This document shows positions 55,089-63,485 of a DNA stretch of 64,000 bases, one piece after another (position 1 is the first letter of the stretch; each line of letters starts with the position of its first letter). The position numbers and the translations under genes were made by a program. Origin of the DNA: an uncultured Angelakisella sp. (GTDB taxonomy: Bacteria > Bacillota > Clostridia > Oscillospirales > Ruminococcaceae); NCBI GenBank assembly GCA_910585535.1, contig CAJUFK010000005.1, positions 7,799 to 71,798 of the forward strand. The letters are read 5' to 3'. Below the pieces are notes generated by a model. The model ran no database searches and was not told the DNA's origin. It saw only the letters and a program-made list of their open reading frames with translations.

Positions 55089-56216
55089 ATGCGGGATCAG
55101 AAACTGGTGGAGGAGTACGAAAAGGCCCTTTTTTATCTTCCGCCCACCCTGCGGGAGGCGCTGCAAAGCATCCCAGAGGGGGAAAAGGCCCGGATCCAGG
55201 AGATCCGCCTTCGGGCGGGGCGGCCTCTTTCCGTCTTTGACGGCGCGGTGAGCCGTTTCGTCACCAGGCGGGGAGCCCTGACATACGGGGGAAACGGAGG
55301 CTTTGTGGTGGACCAGGGTCTGATCCAGGACGCCTTTGTCCGCCTTTGTGACTACTCGGTCCACACCCATCAGGGGGAGATGGAACGGGGCTTTGTCACC
55401 ACGCCAAAAGGGGACCGGGTGGGGCTCTGCGCCAGTGTGGTGAAGGATCGGGACGGGACCGTATCCTGCCGGGAGATCTCCTCCCTGAGCCTTCGTATTT
55501 CCCGGGAGATCCCCGGGGCCGGGCGGGAGTTGTGCCGCCGGTGGGACCTGAACCGGGGCTTACTCATCGGCGGGAGGCCGGGGACAGGGAAGACCACCCT
55601 CCTTCGGGACCTGGGGCGGTTTCTGGCCTCCGGGGATCTGGGCCCCTGCCGGAAAGTAGTCTACATCGACGAACGGTACGAGCTGTCCGCCATGTTCCGG
55701 GGGGTGCCCCGACGGGACATTGGCCTCTGCGGGGATGCCATCTGCGGCCTGCCCAAGGGGGAGGCCATCGAGCAGGCGGTGCGGACCCTTTCCCCGGAGT
55801 TCATCCTCTGCGACGAGATAGGTTCTCTGGCGGAGGTGGGGGAGATCGCCTCCGGTCTGGCCTGCGGGGTAAAATTTTTGGTCACGGTCCACTGCGGCTC
55901 CCTGGAGGAACTGCTCACCGGCCCCATCCCCCGGGCCCTGATGGACACCGGGGCCTTTGGAGGGGCGGCCCTCCTGGATTCCCCAGCCCGGCCTTCCCAG
56001 GTCGTCCGGCTGATGACAAAGGAGGAATTTTACCATGGGAAAGGCGCTGGGCCTGCTCCTGATCTTCTGCGGCTTTGTTCTGACAGGGTGGGGAAAGGCT
56101 TCGAGCCTGGAACAGCGCGCCCGGAATCTGGCCCTGTGGCAGGAGTTTCTTTGTCAGTTCCGGATCTGTCTGGAGACGACCCGGGCAGCGCCAAGGGAGA
56201 TTGCCCGAATGCTTGA
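55089..56216 (+). CDS. spoIIIAA: stage III sporulation protein AA, with C-terminal extension
   Basis: This 375-residue AAA+/secretion-type ATPase has Walker A GGRPGTGKT (161-169) and Walker B-like FILCDEIGS. It powers the SpoIIIA-SpoIIQ channel between mother cell and forespore. Normal SpoIIIAA is about 305-315 residues and ends near the RPSQVVRLM region seen here at about 303. In this sequence the frame continues about 60 residues further, overlapping spoIIIAB by 182 bases. The extension (GAGPAPDLLRLCSDR onward) looks like an out-of-frame reading of spoIIIAB, so the natural stop has probably been lost. A GGGGGAGGG site precedes the ATG. Confidence 0.93.
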   Translation: MRDQKLVEEYEKALFYLPPTLREALQSIPEGEKARIQEIRLRAGRPLSVFDGAVSRFVTRRGALTYGGNGGFVVDQGLIQDAFVRLCDYSVHTHQGEMERGFVTTPKGDRVGLCASVVKDRDGTVSCREISSLSLRISREIPGAGRELCRRWDLNRGLLIGGRPGTGKTTLLRDLGRFLASGDLGPCRKVVYIDERYELSAMFRGVPRRDIGLCGDAICGLPKGEAIEQAVRTLSPEFILCDEIGSLAEVGEIASGLACGVKFLVTVHCGSLEELLTGPIPRALMDTGAFGGAALLDSPARPSQVVRLMTKEEFYHGKGAGPAPDLLRLCSDRVGKGFEPGTARPESGPVAGVSLSVPDLSGDDPGSAKGDCPNA

Positions 56217-56535
56217 AAAGCAAAACGCCTTTACAGGACTTTTTGGCTTGGAAACCATGACTTCGGCCTTTGGGGAGAGCGGAAGCTTTGCCCATGCGGC
56301 GGAGGCGCTGGCGAAGGCCGCCAAAAGGCCCGGAGCAGTGGAACAGGTCCTCCTCTCCTTGGGGGACACCGTCGGGATAAAGCCTCTGGAGGAGCAGCTT
56401 TCCGCCCTTCAGACAGGGGCGTCTCTCTTGGCCCGGGAGGCCCAGAAGGCCCGGGAGGAGAGCAGGAGATATGGCGGCCTCTGCCGCCGGATGGGGGTCC
56501 TGCTGGGACTTCTGGCAGTGGTGGTACTGGCTTAG
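56035..56535 (+). CDS. spoIIIAB: stage III sporulation protein AB
   Basis: This 166-residue protein has an N-terminal membrane helix (about 3-18), a helical body and a C-terminal hydrophobic segment (GVLLGLLAVVVLA). SpoIIIAB resembles GspF-type secretion proteins and is part of the mother-cell side of the SpoIIIA machine. The body motif WQEFLCQFRICLETTRAAPREI is typical. Its 5' part lies inside the spoIIIAA frame. Confidence 0.95.
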   Translation: MGKALGLLLIFCGFVLTGWGKASSLEQRARNLALWQEFLCQFRICLETTRAAPREIARMLEKQNAFTGLFGLETMTSAFGESGSFAHAAEALAKAAKRPGAVEQVLLSLGDTVGIKPLEEQLSALQTGASLLAREAQKAREESRRYGGLCRRMGVLLGLLAVVVLA

Positions 56536-56558
56536 CAGGGAAAAGGACGGTGCTGGAC

Positions 56559-56753
56559 ATGGACGTGGATCTGATTTTCCGAATCGCCGCCATTGGCATC
56601 ATCGTTTCGGTGCTGTACCAGGTGCTGCTTCGGGCCGGGCGGGAGGAGCAGGCCATGCTCACCTCCCTGGCGGGGCTCATCGTTGTGCTGATGATGATGA
56701 TTCAGGAGATCAGCAACCTCTTTGACACGGTAAAGACGGTGTTTGGCCTATGA
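56559..56753 (+). CDS. spoIIIAC: stage III sporulation protein AC
   Basis: The ATG at 56559 gives MDVDLIFRIA, the usual family start; a GTG at 56550 is too close to the AAGGA bases. The 64-residue protein has two membrane helices joined by RAGREEQA, the conserved SpoIIIAC loop. It is part of the membrane platform of the SpoIIIA channel. The last codon overlaps spoIIIAD (ATGA). Confidence 0.95.
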   Translation: MDVDLIFRIAAIGIIVSVLYQVLLRAGREEQAMLTSLAGLIVVLMMMIQEISNLFDTVKTVFGL

Positions 56754-57148
56754 CAGGGGAATTTTTCGGTGCGGCGGTATTCTGCATCACCGCGGCGGCT
56801 TTGGCCCTGGTGCTGCGCCAGTATCGCCCGGAATATGCCGTTTTGGTGAGCCTGGGGTGCAGCGTGGTGGTCCTCCTTTGGATCATCGGGGGGATCGCCC
56901 AGATTATGGAGGCCCTGGAAGGTCTTTTGGATGACAGCCTTTTGTCCCGGGATCTGGTCCAGGTGGTGCTGAAATGCCTGGGGGTTTGTATCCTTACCGA
57001 GCTGGCAGGACAGACCTGCCGGGATGCCGGAGAGGCCGCTATTGCCGCCAAGGCGGAGCTGGCAGGGAAAGTGACCCTGGTGTTGGTGAGCCTGCCTCTC
57101 TTTGAACGGCTTCTCCAGGTGGCGGAAACACTGCTGAGCATCAGCTAA
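56750..57148 (+). CDS. spoIIIAD: stage III sporulation protein AD
   Basis: This 132-residue protein has three or four membrane helices. Its C-terminal half resembles SpoIIIAC (LTELAGQTCRDAGEAAIAAKAEL is the family's conserved stretch). It belongs to the membrane part of the SpoIIIA-SpoIIQ complex and is coupled to spoIIIAC by an ATGA overlap. Confidence 0.95.
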   Translation: MTGEFFGAAVFCITAAALALVLRQYRPEYAVLVSLGCSVVVLLWIIGGIAQIMEALEGLLDDSLLSRDLVQVVLKCLGVCILTELAGQTCRDAGEAAIAAKAELAGKVTLVLVSLPLFERLLQVAETLLSIS

Positions 57149-57158
57149 GGAGGAGGAA

Positions 57159-58295
57159 ATGAAAACTTTCCGGAAGATTGCAGCCCTTCTGGGACTCCTC
57201 CTTTTGGTTTTTCCGGCCTGGGGAATCGAATACGACTATCGGGAAGGGTTGGATTCCTTCCTCCGGGAGAGCAGGACAGGGGAGCTGATGGACAAGGTGC
57301 CGGAGGGGGCAGAGGACTTTTTGGACGATCTCAGTCCCGGGGGGATGGCTGACATGGTGGATAGCTTTACACCACAGACCTTCCTGGAAAAGGTCTGGAA
57401 CAGCTTTCAGGAGAACCTTCGGGCGCCGGTGCGCCTGTTGGTCTCCTTGGCAGGGGTGCTGGTCCTCTGCGCCTTGCTGGACAGCTTTGGCTCCTCCTTC
57501 TCCTCCGGCGGCGTGGAAACGGTGTTTGGGGTGGTGGTCACCGTTTTTATCAGCAGTATCATCATCAATCCCCTTGTAGGCTGTATTGTAGAGGCCCGGG
57601 AGGTGATCCGGGACTTCGGTACCTTTATCCTGGCCTTTATCCCCGCCTTTGCCGGAGTGGTTACCGCCTCGGGCCAGCCCATGACCGGGGCGGCCTACAA
57701 CCTTTTTCTCTTCTGGATGTGCCAGGTTACGGCCCAGCTGGTGACGGCTGTTTTTTTGCCCCTTCTCTGCGCCTACCTGGCCCTGTCGGTAATCTCGGTG
57801 GTCTGTCCCAAGCTGGGACTGGACGGGCTTATCAGCGGGATTAAATCCTTTGTCACCTGGTCTCTGGGGCTGATTCTTACCGTCTTTATCGGCCTTTTGT
57901 CCATCCAGACGGTGGTGGCATCCGGCGGAGATTCCATTGCGGCACGGACCACCAAGTTTTTTATCGGCAGCATGATCCCGGTGGTAGGCGGGGCTCTTTC
58001 GGACCTCTTTTCGGCGGCCCAGGGATGTATCCAGCTGGTGCGGGGGACTTTGGGGGCCTTTGGGATTCTGGTCACCGTTGTCACCTTTCTGCCGGCCCTG
58101 ATACAAACCGGGACCTGGTATTTCACCCTCTACCTGGGAGGGATCCTCAGCCAGATTCTTCACCTTCCCCAGATTACCAAGCTTTTGAAAGCCCTGTCCT
58201 CCACCTTAGGGATCATTATGGCGGTGCTTCTTTACGATGCTCTGCTGGTTATAATCTCCACAACACTGCTGATTGTCGCCTTTCGGGGCGGCTGA
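57159..58295 (+). CDS. spoIIIAE: stage III sporulation protein AE
   Basis: This 378-residue protein has a signal peptide (about 1-22), an extracytoplasmic N-terminal part and about seven membrane helices in the C-terminal two thirds. The conserved SGIKSFVTWSLGLILT and AGVVTASGQPMTGAAYN regions are present. It is a large polytopic subunit of the SpoIIIA channel complex. An AAGGAGGAGG site precedes the ATG. Confidence 0.95.
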   Translation: MKTFRKIAALLGLLLLVFPAWGIEYDYREGLDSFLRESRTGELMDKVPEGAEDFLDDLSPGGMADMVDSFTPQTFLEKVWNSFQENLRAPVRLLVSLAGVLVLCALLDSFGSSFSSGGVETVFGVVVTVFISSIIINPLVGCIVEAREVIRDFGTFILAFIPAFAGVVTASGQPMTGAAYNLFLFWMCQVTAQLVTAVFLPLLCAYLALSVISVVCPKLGLDGLISGIKSFVTWSLGLILTVFIGLLSIQTVVASGGDSIAARTTKFFIGSMIPVVGGALSDLFSAAQGCIQLVRGTLGAFGILVTVVTFLPALIQTGTWYFTLYLGGILSQILHLPQITKLLKALSSTLGIIMAVLLYDALLVIISTTLLIVAFRGG

Positions 58296-58311
58296 AGAAA
58301 GGAGGTTCCGG

Positions 58312-58818
58312 ATGGACGAGGTACACCGCTGGGTTTTTACCGTCTGCTGCGGGGCGCTCCTCTGCGGGATCGTCTCGGTGCTTCTCCCCAACAAAGGGAT
58401 GGAAAAGCTGATGCGGATGGTCCTTGGGCTCTTTCTCCTCTGCTGCCTTCTCCTCCCGGTGGGGAAACCGCTTCATTTTCCCGATCTGGAGCTGGAGGGA
58501 GCCCAGGCCGAGGCAGAACGGGCTGCCGGAGAGGTGACCGGTTTTTTTCTCCGGGACAGCGTGGAAAAGGGGGAAACGGTGCTGCGGCAGGCGGCGGCGA
58601 AAGAACTCCGGGAATATGGCATAAAGGAAGAGGACATCCAAATATACATAGAAGCAGACGGGGGAGAGCAGGCCGGGAGCCTGGGGAAGGAAAGCCCCTC
58701 AGAGATCACCGCCAGGGTCCGGCTGCCCCAAAGGCTCCGGGACCTGGAGGAGGAATTTCGGGAGCGGCTGAAAGACGCACTGGGCGTTGACGTCCAGTTG
58801 GAATACAACGGAGAGTGA
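58312..58818 (+). CDS. spoIIIAF: stage III sporulation protein AF
   Basis: The ATG at 58312 follows AAAGGAGG; the frame extends upstream into spoIIIAE. The 168-residue protein has two membrane helices (about 8-25 and 33-52, LMRMVLGLFLLCCLLLP) and a soluble ring-forming domain (about 75-168). In B. subtilis SpoIIIAF forms ring-like folds in the intermembrane space. Confidence 0.93.
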   Translation: MDEVHRWVFTVCCGALLCGIVSVLLPNKGMEKLMRMVLGLFLLCCLLLPVGKPLHFPDLELEGAQAEAERAAGEVTGFFLRDSVEKGETVLRQAAAKELREYGIKEEDIQIYIEADGGEQAGSLGKESPSEITARVRLPQRLRDLEEEFRERLKDALGVDVQLEYNGE

Positions 58819-58820
58819 CC

Positions 58821-59387
58821 ATGAAGGAGCAGCTTATCCTAAAGATCGGAAAATACCGGCTGAATCTCAGTACCCTGGTGTTCCTTCTGGGAATCACAGG
58901 GATCCTGCTTATCGGTCTTTCCTCCTGGCTGCCGGAAGGGACCAGGAAGGAGGATCCCGGGCTTCAGGAGGCGGACGCCAGGGCCTACGCTGACGGCCTG
59001 GAGGAACGGCTCACAGCCATTCTCCAGGAGATCGACGGAGTGGGCAAGGCCCGGGTGATGGTGACCCTGGAAAACGGCTACCAAAAGGTTTATGCCCGCT
59101 CCGAAAAGACGAACAACGACCTTTTGGAGGATGTCCGGGCCGGGGATGAAAAAAAGACCCAGGAGAAGCAGGTGACCGAACAGACCTATGTCCTGGTAGA
59201 CGGGGCCGGGGGGAAGGTACCCTTGGTCACCGCCCAGCTGGAGCCGGAGGTCAAAGGTGTTGTGGTGGTTTGCGAAGGGGGCGGCGACCCCCTGGTGGCG
59301 GGAAAGGTGGTGGATACAGTGAGGGTAGCTCTGAACATATCCTCTGCCCGGGTCTCGGTCTCCCGGCTGGCTGCTGGTGGTGGGTAA
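58821..59387 (+). CDS. spoIIIAG: stage III sporulation protein AG
   Basis: The ATG at 58821 follows GGAGAG. The 188-residue protein has one membrane helix (about 15-34) and a ring-building domain beginning LEERLTAILQEIDGVGKARVMVTLE, as in other SpoIIIAG proteins. It forms the large ring of the channel facing SpoIIQ. The closing GKVVDTVRVALNISSARVSV is typical. Confidence 0.95.
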   Translation: MKEQLILKIGKYRLNLSTLVFLLGITGILLIGLSSWLPEGTRKEDPGLQEADARAYADGLEERLTAILQEIDGVGKARVMVTLENGYQKVYARSEKTNNDLLEDVRAGDEKKTQEKQVTEQTYVLVDGAGGKVPLVTAQLEPEVKGVVVVCEGGGDPLVAGKVVDTVRVALNISSARVSVSRLAAGGG

Positions 59388-59461
59388 TCCGGCCCCCGGC
59401 AGCGGGAGCAGCATCCAGGCTTCGGTATGAAATCACAGTATCGCATGGAGGTTTTGCAGCA

Positions 59462-60022
59462 ATGAAAATGAACATGATTATCAGCAAGAAGCACATCGTC
59501 CTTTCCGCCCTGGTGCTGGCCCTCAGCGTGGCGGTGTACCTCAACTGGGAGTATGTCAAGACCAATGGTGACAGCTTTGAAAGCACCAGCAAGGTGGCGG
59601 TAGAAGGGGCTGTGGACGGGATGACCGACCCTGCTCCGACAGAGGACGGTGCTGGTGAAACCGCCGCCTATGGGGAAGCCTACTTCGCAGAGGCGAAGCT
59701 TTCCAGAACCAAGGCCAGGGACGAGGCCGCCGACGCCCTCAAGTATATGCTGGAGGATGCCAACCTCACCACCGACCAGATGACCCAGCTGACCATGGAG
59801 GCCGCCGCCATTGCCAAGTCTATCGAGACCGAGGGGAAGATCGAGAACCTTATTAAGGCCAAGGGCTTCCAAGAATGCATGGTCTATCTGGAGAACGACA
59901 AGATCGACGTGCTGGTGAAGTGTTCCGATATGACCGACAGCGAAGCTGCCCAGATCAAGGATGTGATCCTGGGTGAGGTGGAGGTCCCGGACAGCAACAT
60001 CTCCATCATCGAGATCCAGTGA
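59462..60022 (+). CDS. spoIIIAH: stage III sporulation protein AH
   Basis: The ATG at 59462 lies ten bases after GGAGG; the frame is open upstream through spoIIIAG. The 186-residue protein has one N-terminal membrane helix (about 10-27), an acidic linker, and a C-terminal YscJ/FliF-like domain (about 75-186, starting RTKARDEAADAL). It binds forespore SpoIIQ across the intermembrane space. It is the last gene of the spoIIIA operon. Confidence 0.95.
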   Translation: MKMNMIISKKHIVLSALVLALSVAVYLNWEYVKTNGDSFESTSKVAVEGAVDGMTDPAPTEDGAGETAAYGEAYFAEAKLSRTKARDEAADALKYMLEDANLTTDQMTQLTMEAAAIAKSIETEGKIENLIKAKGFQECMVYLENDKIDVLVKCSDMTDSEAAQIKDVILGEVEVPDSNISIIEIQ

Positions 60023-60099
60023 GACCGGGAAAAGGCAGTGCCAGGGGATCGCGGCAGCATCCGATGGATAAAAATTCCCCAGGAATCTGAATTAAGAGG

Positions 60100-60127
60100 T
60101 TGTACTGTTGCGAAAATGTGGTATAAT
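60100..60127 (+). promoter_or_regulatory. promoter of asp23, -10 inside a terminator arm
   Basis: TTGTAC (60100-60105) and consensus TATAAT (60122-60127) are 16 bases apart. The -10 element lies in the 5' arm of the inverted repeat at 60119-60151. Initiation near 60133 would leave that arm out of the new transcript. Confidence 0.75.
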
Positions 60128-60158
60128 ATCCTGGTAATGGATATTATACCATTTTTTT
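60119..60158 (+). terminator. perfect 13-bp hairpin and T-run after spoIIIAH
   Basis: TGGTATAATATCC (60119-60131), seven-base loop, GGATATTATACCA (60139-60151), then seven T (60152-60158). It should end read-through from the spoIIIA operon. It could alternatively be an operator. Confidence 0.75.
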
Positions 60159-60210
60159 GACGGTGCTTTTCCCGCTTGTGCGGGAGCTGCCCAAAGTGGA
60201 GGTAACGAAA

Positions 60211-60579
60211 ATGTCTGAACAGAACTATGTTTCCAACGCAGGGAGCCTGAAGATCTCCCAGGAGGTCATCGCCTCCATCGCCGGATACACCGCCACCGAT
60301 GTGGAAGGGGTTGCTGCCCTGGCGCCCATGCCCGCCAATCTCAGCGGATGGCTGGAGCGCCAGCCCCTGCGGCCCATCACCATCCAGATGGAGGACGGGG
60401 TAGCGGTTATTGACATTCGCCTGCGGGTCAAGCACGGGGTAAAGATCCCGGAACTCTCCAAAAAGCTTCAGGCATCGGTAAAGGAAGCAGTGCAGAATAT
60501 GACCGGCGTGGTGGTCTCTAAGGTGAACCTCCAGATCGCCGGTGTAGATTTTGAAGATGCTGCGGTAAACGCGGAATAA
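60211..60579 (+). CDS. Asp23/Gls24 family envelope stress protein
   Basis: The ATG at 60211 follows GGAGG. The 122-residue protein is a complete Asp23 domain: GSLKISQEVIASIAGYTATDVEGV at the N-terminus and VKIPELSKKLQASVKEAVQNMTG near the C-terminus. It is soluble here, with no membrane segment. It matches B. subtilis YqhY, which lies between acc genes and nusB and is linked to fatty-acid synthesis control. The acc genes are absent here. Confidence 0.92.
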   Translation: MSEQNYVSNAGSLKISQEVIASIAGYTATDVEGVAALAPMPANLSGWLERQPLRPITIQMEDGVAVIDIRLRVKHGVKIPELSKKLQASVKEAVQNMTGVVVSKVNLQIAGVDFEDAAVNAE

Positions 60580-60587
60580 ACAAGGTG

Positions 60588-60638
60588 AAAGCTTCCCCCT
60601 CTTTTGGATCGGTTCCGGAGGGGGCGGCTTTGTTTTTT
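60588..60638 (+). terminator. intrinsic terminator after asp23
   Basis: AAAGC-CCCCCTC arms pair with GAGGGGG-GCTTT (two-base internal loop), followed by GTTTTTT. Confidence 0.75.
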
Positions 60639-60685
60639 CAGGCTGTTGGTCCAGAGGTGCGGGCAGGCGGCCTAAAGGAGGAAGT

Positions 60686-61117
60686 ATGGCGCAGATCACC
60701 AGAAGAGAAGCCCGGGAACAGGCGTTTGCCCTGGTATTCGAGATGATTTTTAATAACGCCCCAGTGGAGGAACTGGTGGAGGGGGCGGCCCAGTGCCGGG
60801 ACATCCTTGTGGATGACTATGCCAGGACCGCCGCCGAAATGGTGCGGGCCCACCGGGACGAGCTGGACAGTGTTATCGACCGTTTTTCCACCAAGTGGAA
60901 GCCCCACCGGCTGCCCAAGGTCACCCTTGGGATCCTCCGTCTGGCGGTCTGTGAGATTGCCTTTTTGGGGACCCCTGTGGGGGCTGTAATCGACGAGGCG
61001 GTGGAATTGACGAAAAAGTACGGCGGTGACGACGACCCGGCCTATGTCAACGGTGTGCTGGGAGGCTATGCCCGAAGTCTGACAGAAGAAAAAAGCGGGG
61101 ACAAGGACGTTGGATAG
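60686..61117 (+). CDS. nusB: transcription antitermination factor NusB
   Basis: This 143-residue protein is the all-helical NusB fold, beginning ITRREAREQAFALVFEM, with the conserved LGILRLAVCEI and VGAVIDEAVELTKKYGGDD. With NusE it binds boxA RNA to prevent early termination in rRNA operons. The next gene starts inside its last codons. A GGAGGAAG site precedes the ATG. Confidence 0.96.
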   Translation: MAQITRREAREQAFALVFEMIFNNAPVEELVEGAAQCRDILVDDYARTAAEMVRAHRDELDSVIDRFSTKWKPHRLPKVTLGILRLAVCEIAFLGTPVGAVIDEAVELTKKYGGDDDPAYVNGVLGGYARSLTEEKSGDKDVG

Positions 61118-62060
61118 ACCGTTCGTTTTGGGGCTGGATACCAGCAATTACACCACCTCGGCGGCAAGATACGAGCCGGAGAGCAGCACTGTCTGTCACA
61201 GAAGGAAACTCCTCCCGGTGCGGGAGGGGGAGCTTGGCCTGCGGCAGAGTGATGCTCTCTTTCATCATATCCGCCAGCTTCCGGAGGTGCTGGACAGTCT
61301 GCCCCTGGGGGAGGCGCGGCCTTTGGCGGTCTGCGCCTCTGACCGGCCCCGGAGCCTGCCCGATTCCTATATGCCCTGTTTCCTGGCGGGAAAAACGGCG
61401 GGACAGACAGCGGCCCGGGTCTGCGGCGTTCCCTTTTACACCACCTCCCATCAGAACGGGCATTTGGCGGCCGCCCTTCTTTCCGCTGGGCGGCTGGACC
61501 TTCTGGATAAGCCTTTTTTGGCTTTTCATGTCTCCGGGGGGACTTTTGAGGTGCTTTCCGTATCTCCGGGCCCAGAGGTCTTTGTGCCCCAAAAGATTGC
61601 GGGGACCTTGGACATCAGCGCCGGGCAGCTTATTGACCGGGTGGGGCAGCTGCTTGGCCTGGGCTTCCCGGCTGGCCCCCAGGTGGAGAAGCTGGCCTTA
61701 CAGGGCCGCTGGGGGAAAAAGGTGGTTCCCACCCTCCGGGGACAGGATTGCTGCCTTTCCGGCATGGAGAACAAAGCCGGACAGCTTTTGGAGGCCGGAA
61801 CCTCCCCAGAGGATCTCTGCCGTTTTGTGTTGGAGTACCTGGCCGCCGTCCTCTGTCAGATGGCGGAGGATGCCCTGGCAGGAAGGGGAGAGCTTCCCTT
61901 GGTCTTTTCCGGCGGGGTGATGTCCAACTCCATCCTCCGGGAGACCCTGGCCCGGCGGTTCCGCTGTGTTTTCGCCACTCCGGAGCTTTCGGCGGACAAT
62001 GCCGCCGGGGTGGCCCTTATCGGCGGCCTTTTGTATCAAAGGGAAAGGGGGAACCGCTGA
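61110..62060 (+). CDS. TsaD/Gcp-like paralogue
   Basis: The start appears to be a TTG at 61110, overlapping the nusB stop by eight bases. The 316-residue protein has the ASKHA fold: LGLDTSNYTT phosphate-1 loop, the metal-binding H114-xxx-H118 (SHQNGH), HVSGGTFEV, DISAGQLIDRVG and GGVMSN. True TsaD makes t6A37 on tRNA together with TsaB and TsaE. This protein differs from the standard TsaD in its N-terminal half and probably is the shorter clostridial paralogue, so its reaction is uncertain. It occupies the place of folD in the Bacillus order nusB-folD-xseA. Confidence 0.85.
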   Translation: MDRPFVLGLDTSNYTTSAARYEPESSTVCHRRKLLPVREGELGLRQSDALFHHIRQLPEVLDSLPLGEARPLAVCASDRPRSLPDSYMPCFLAGKTAGQTAARVCGVPFYTTSHQNGHLAAALLSAGRLDLLDKPFLAFHVSGGTFEVLSVSPGPEVFVPQKIAGTLDISAGQLIDRVGQLLGLGFPAGPQVEKLALQGRWGKKVVPTLRGQDCCLSGMENKAGQLLEAGTSPEDLCRFVLEYLAAVLCQMAEDALAGRGELPLVFSGGVMSNSILRETLARRFRCVFATPELSADNAAGVALIGGLLYQRERGNR

Positions 62061-63274
62061 TGGCCGGTTTTCGGATCCTTACGGTGGGCCAGCTTTGCCG
62101 GTACGTAAAATCTCTCCTGGAGGAGCGCCGGGAGCTGGGGGATGTAATGATCAAGGGGGAGGTCGCCAGCCTCACCTATAAGCAGTCCTCGGGACATCTC
62201 TATTTTTCCCTTCGGGACGATGAGGGGCTGGTCCGGTGTGTTATGTTCAGCCGGTATGTTCAAAAACTACCGGACCTTCCGGAGGAGGGCTCCCTGGTCC
62301 TGGTGCGGGGTGCCGCCTCCCTTTACGAACGGGATGGCTCCTTCCAGATCGTGGCCTACGACGTCCAGCCCTTGGGGGAGGGCCGGGGAAAACAGGACCT
62401 GGACCATCTGAAGCGGAAGCTTCTCGCCGAAGGGCTTTTCGCTTCGGAACATAAACGCCCCCTGCCAAGGTCTCCTCAGGCGGTGGGGATCATCACCTCC
62501 CGGGAGGGAGCAGCCCTTCAGGACATCATCAAAGCTTTCCGGTTAAGGGGATACGCCGGACGGCTGATCCTATATCCCTGTACCGTCCAGGGAAAGAACG
62601 GTGCCTCCTCTATTCTTCGGGCCCTTGGGCAGCTGGAGCAGGAAGCGCTTTGCCAGGCGGCAGTCATTGCCCGGGGCGGCGGTTCCAACGAGGATCTTTC
62701 CACCTTTAACGACGAGGCCCTGGCTTACGGAGCGTACAACTGCCCGGTGCCGGTGGTCTCCGCTGTGGGCCACGAGATCGACGTTTCCATCCTGGACCTG
62801 GTGGCGGATGCCCGGGCGGCTACCCCCACCGCAGTGGCGGAGCTTCTTTCCCCAAACCGGGAGGCCCTTCGCCAGCGGATTTTGGGGCTGCAAAATTCCC
62901 TTCGCGCCCGGGCCCTGGAGCAGGTAAGCCGGAGAAGAAACCGGCTGCTCCAAAAGACCCAGCAGCTTTTGGCAAAATCCCCCCGGGAACGGGTGGAAAA
63001 AAATAGACAAAAGCTTGGTTTTTTGGTAAGATTATTGGAGGACGGCGAAAAGCAAAAGATCCGGGAGACCCGAGGGCGGACCCTCCAGCTTCTCCGGCAG
63101 CTGGAACTGCTGAATCCCGCCGCTGTGATGCGTAAGGGCTACGCCATTCCCATGGCGGAAGGGCGGGTGCTGACCACAGTGAAGGGACTTTCCCCGGGAC
63201 AGGAGCTGGTAACGCTGCTGGCAGACGGCGAAATTATCTCTGTAGTTCAAAGCTGGAAAGGAAACGAGGCATAG
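62060..63274 (+). CDS. xseA: exodeoxyribonuclease VII large subunit
   Basis: The ATG at 62060 overlaps the upstream stop (TGATG). The 404-residue protein has an N-terminal OB domain (LTVGQLCRYVKSLLE; GHLYFSLRDD) and the catalytic domain with GxxTSxxGAALQD-like and RGGGSNEDLSTFNDE motifs. The conserved VGHEIDVSILDLVAD and a coiled-coil C-terminus that binds the small subunit follow. It degrades single-stranded DNA from both ends. xseB follows two bases after the stop. Confidence 0.97.
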   Translation: MAGFRILTVGQLCRYVKSLLEERRELGDVMIKGEVASLTYKQSSGHLYFSLRDDEGLVRCVMFSRYVQKLPDLPEEGSLVLVRGAASLYERDGSFQIVAYDVQPLGEGRGKQDLDHLKRKLLAEGLFASEHKRPLPRSPQAVGIITSREGAALQDIIKAFRLRGYAGRLILYPCTVQGKNGASSILRALGQLEQEALCQAAVIARGGGSNEDLSTFNDEALAYGAYNCPVPVVSAVGHEIDVSILDLVADARAATPTAVAELLSPNREALRQRILGLQNSLRARALEQVSRRRNRLLQKTQQLLAKSPRERVEKNRQKLGFLVRLLEDGEKQKIRETRGRTLQLLRQLELLNPAAVMRKGYAIPMAEGRVLTTVKGLSPGQELVTLLADGEIISVVQSWKGNEA

Positions 63275-63276
63275 GT

Positions 63277-63465
63277 ATGGAAGAAAAGCAGACCATTGAG
63301 CAGTCCCTCCGGCGGCTGGAGGAGATCGTGGAACGTCTTGGGGAGGATACCGTCAGCCTGGATGATTCCCTCACCCTTTTTTCCGAGGGGATGAAGCTCT
63401 CCCAGCAGTGCATGAAGCAGCTGGACGAGGCGGAACTGATCGTTGAGGAACACAGCGTATCGTAA
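63277..63465 (+). CDS. xseB: exodeoxyribonuclease VII small subunit
   Basis: This 62-residue protein is full length (QTIEQSLRRLEEIVERLG; LDDSLTLFSEGMKL). Several copies coat the coiled coil of each XseA subunit. It is directly downstream of xseA and translated from the same message. Confidence 0.96.
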   Translation: MEEKQTIEQSLRRLEEIVERLGEDTVSLDDSLTLFSEGMKLSQQCMKQLDEAELIVEEHSVS

Positions 63466-63485
63466 AAGAGAAGGGGGACAAAAGA

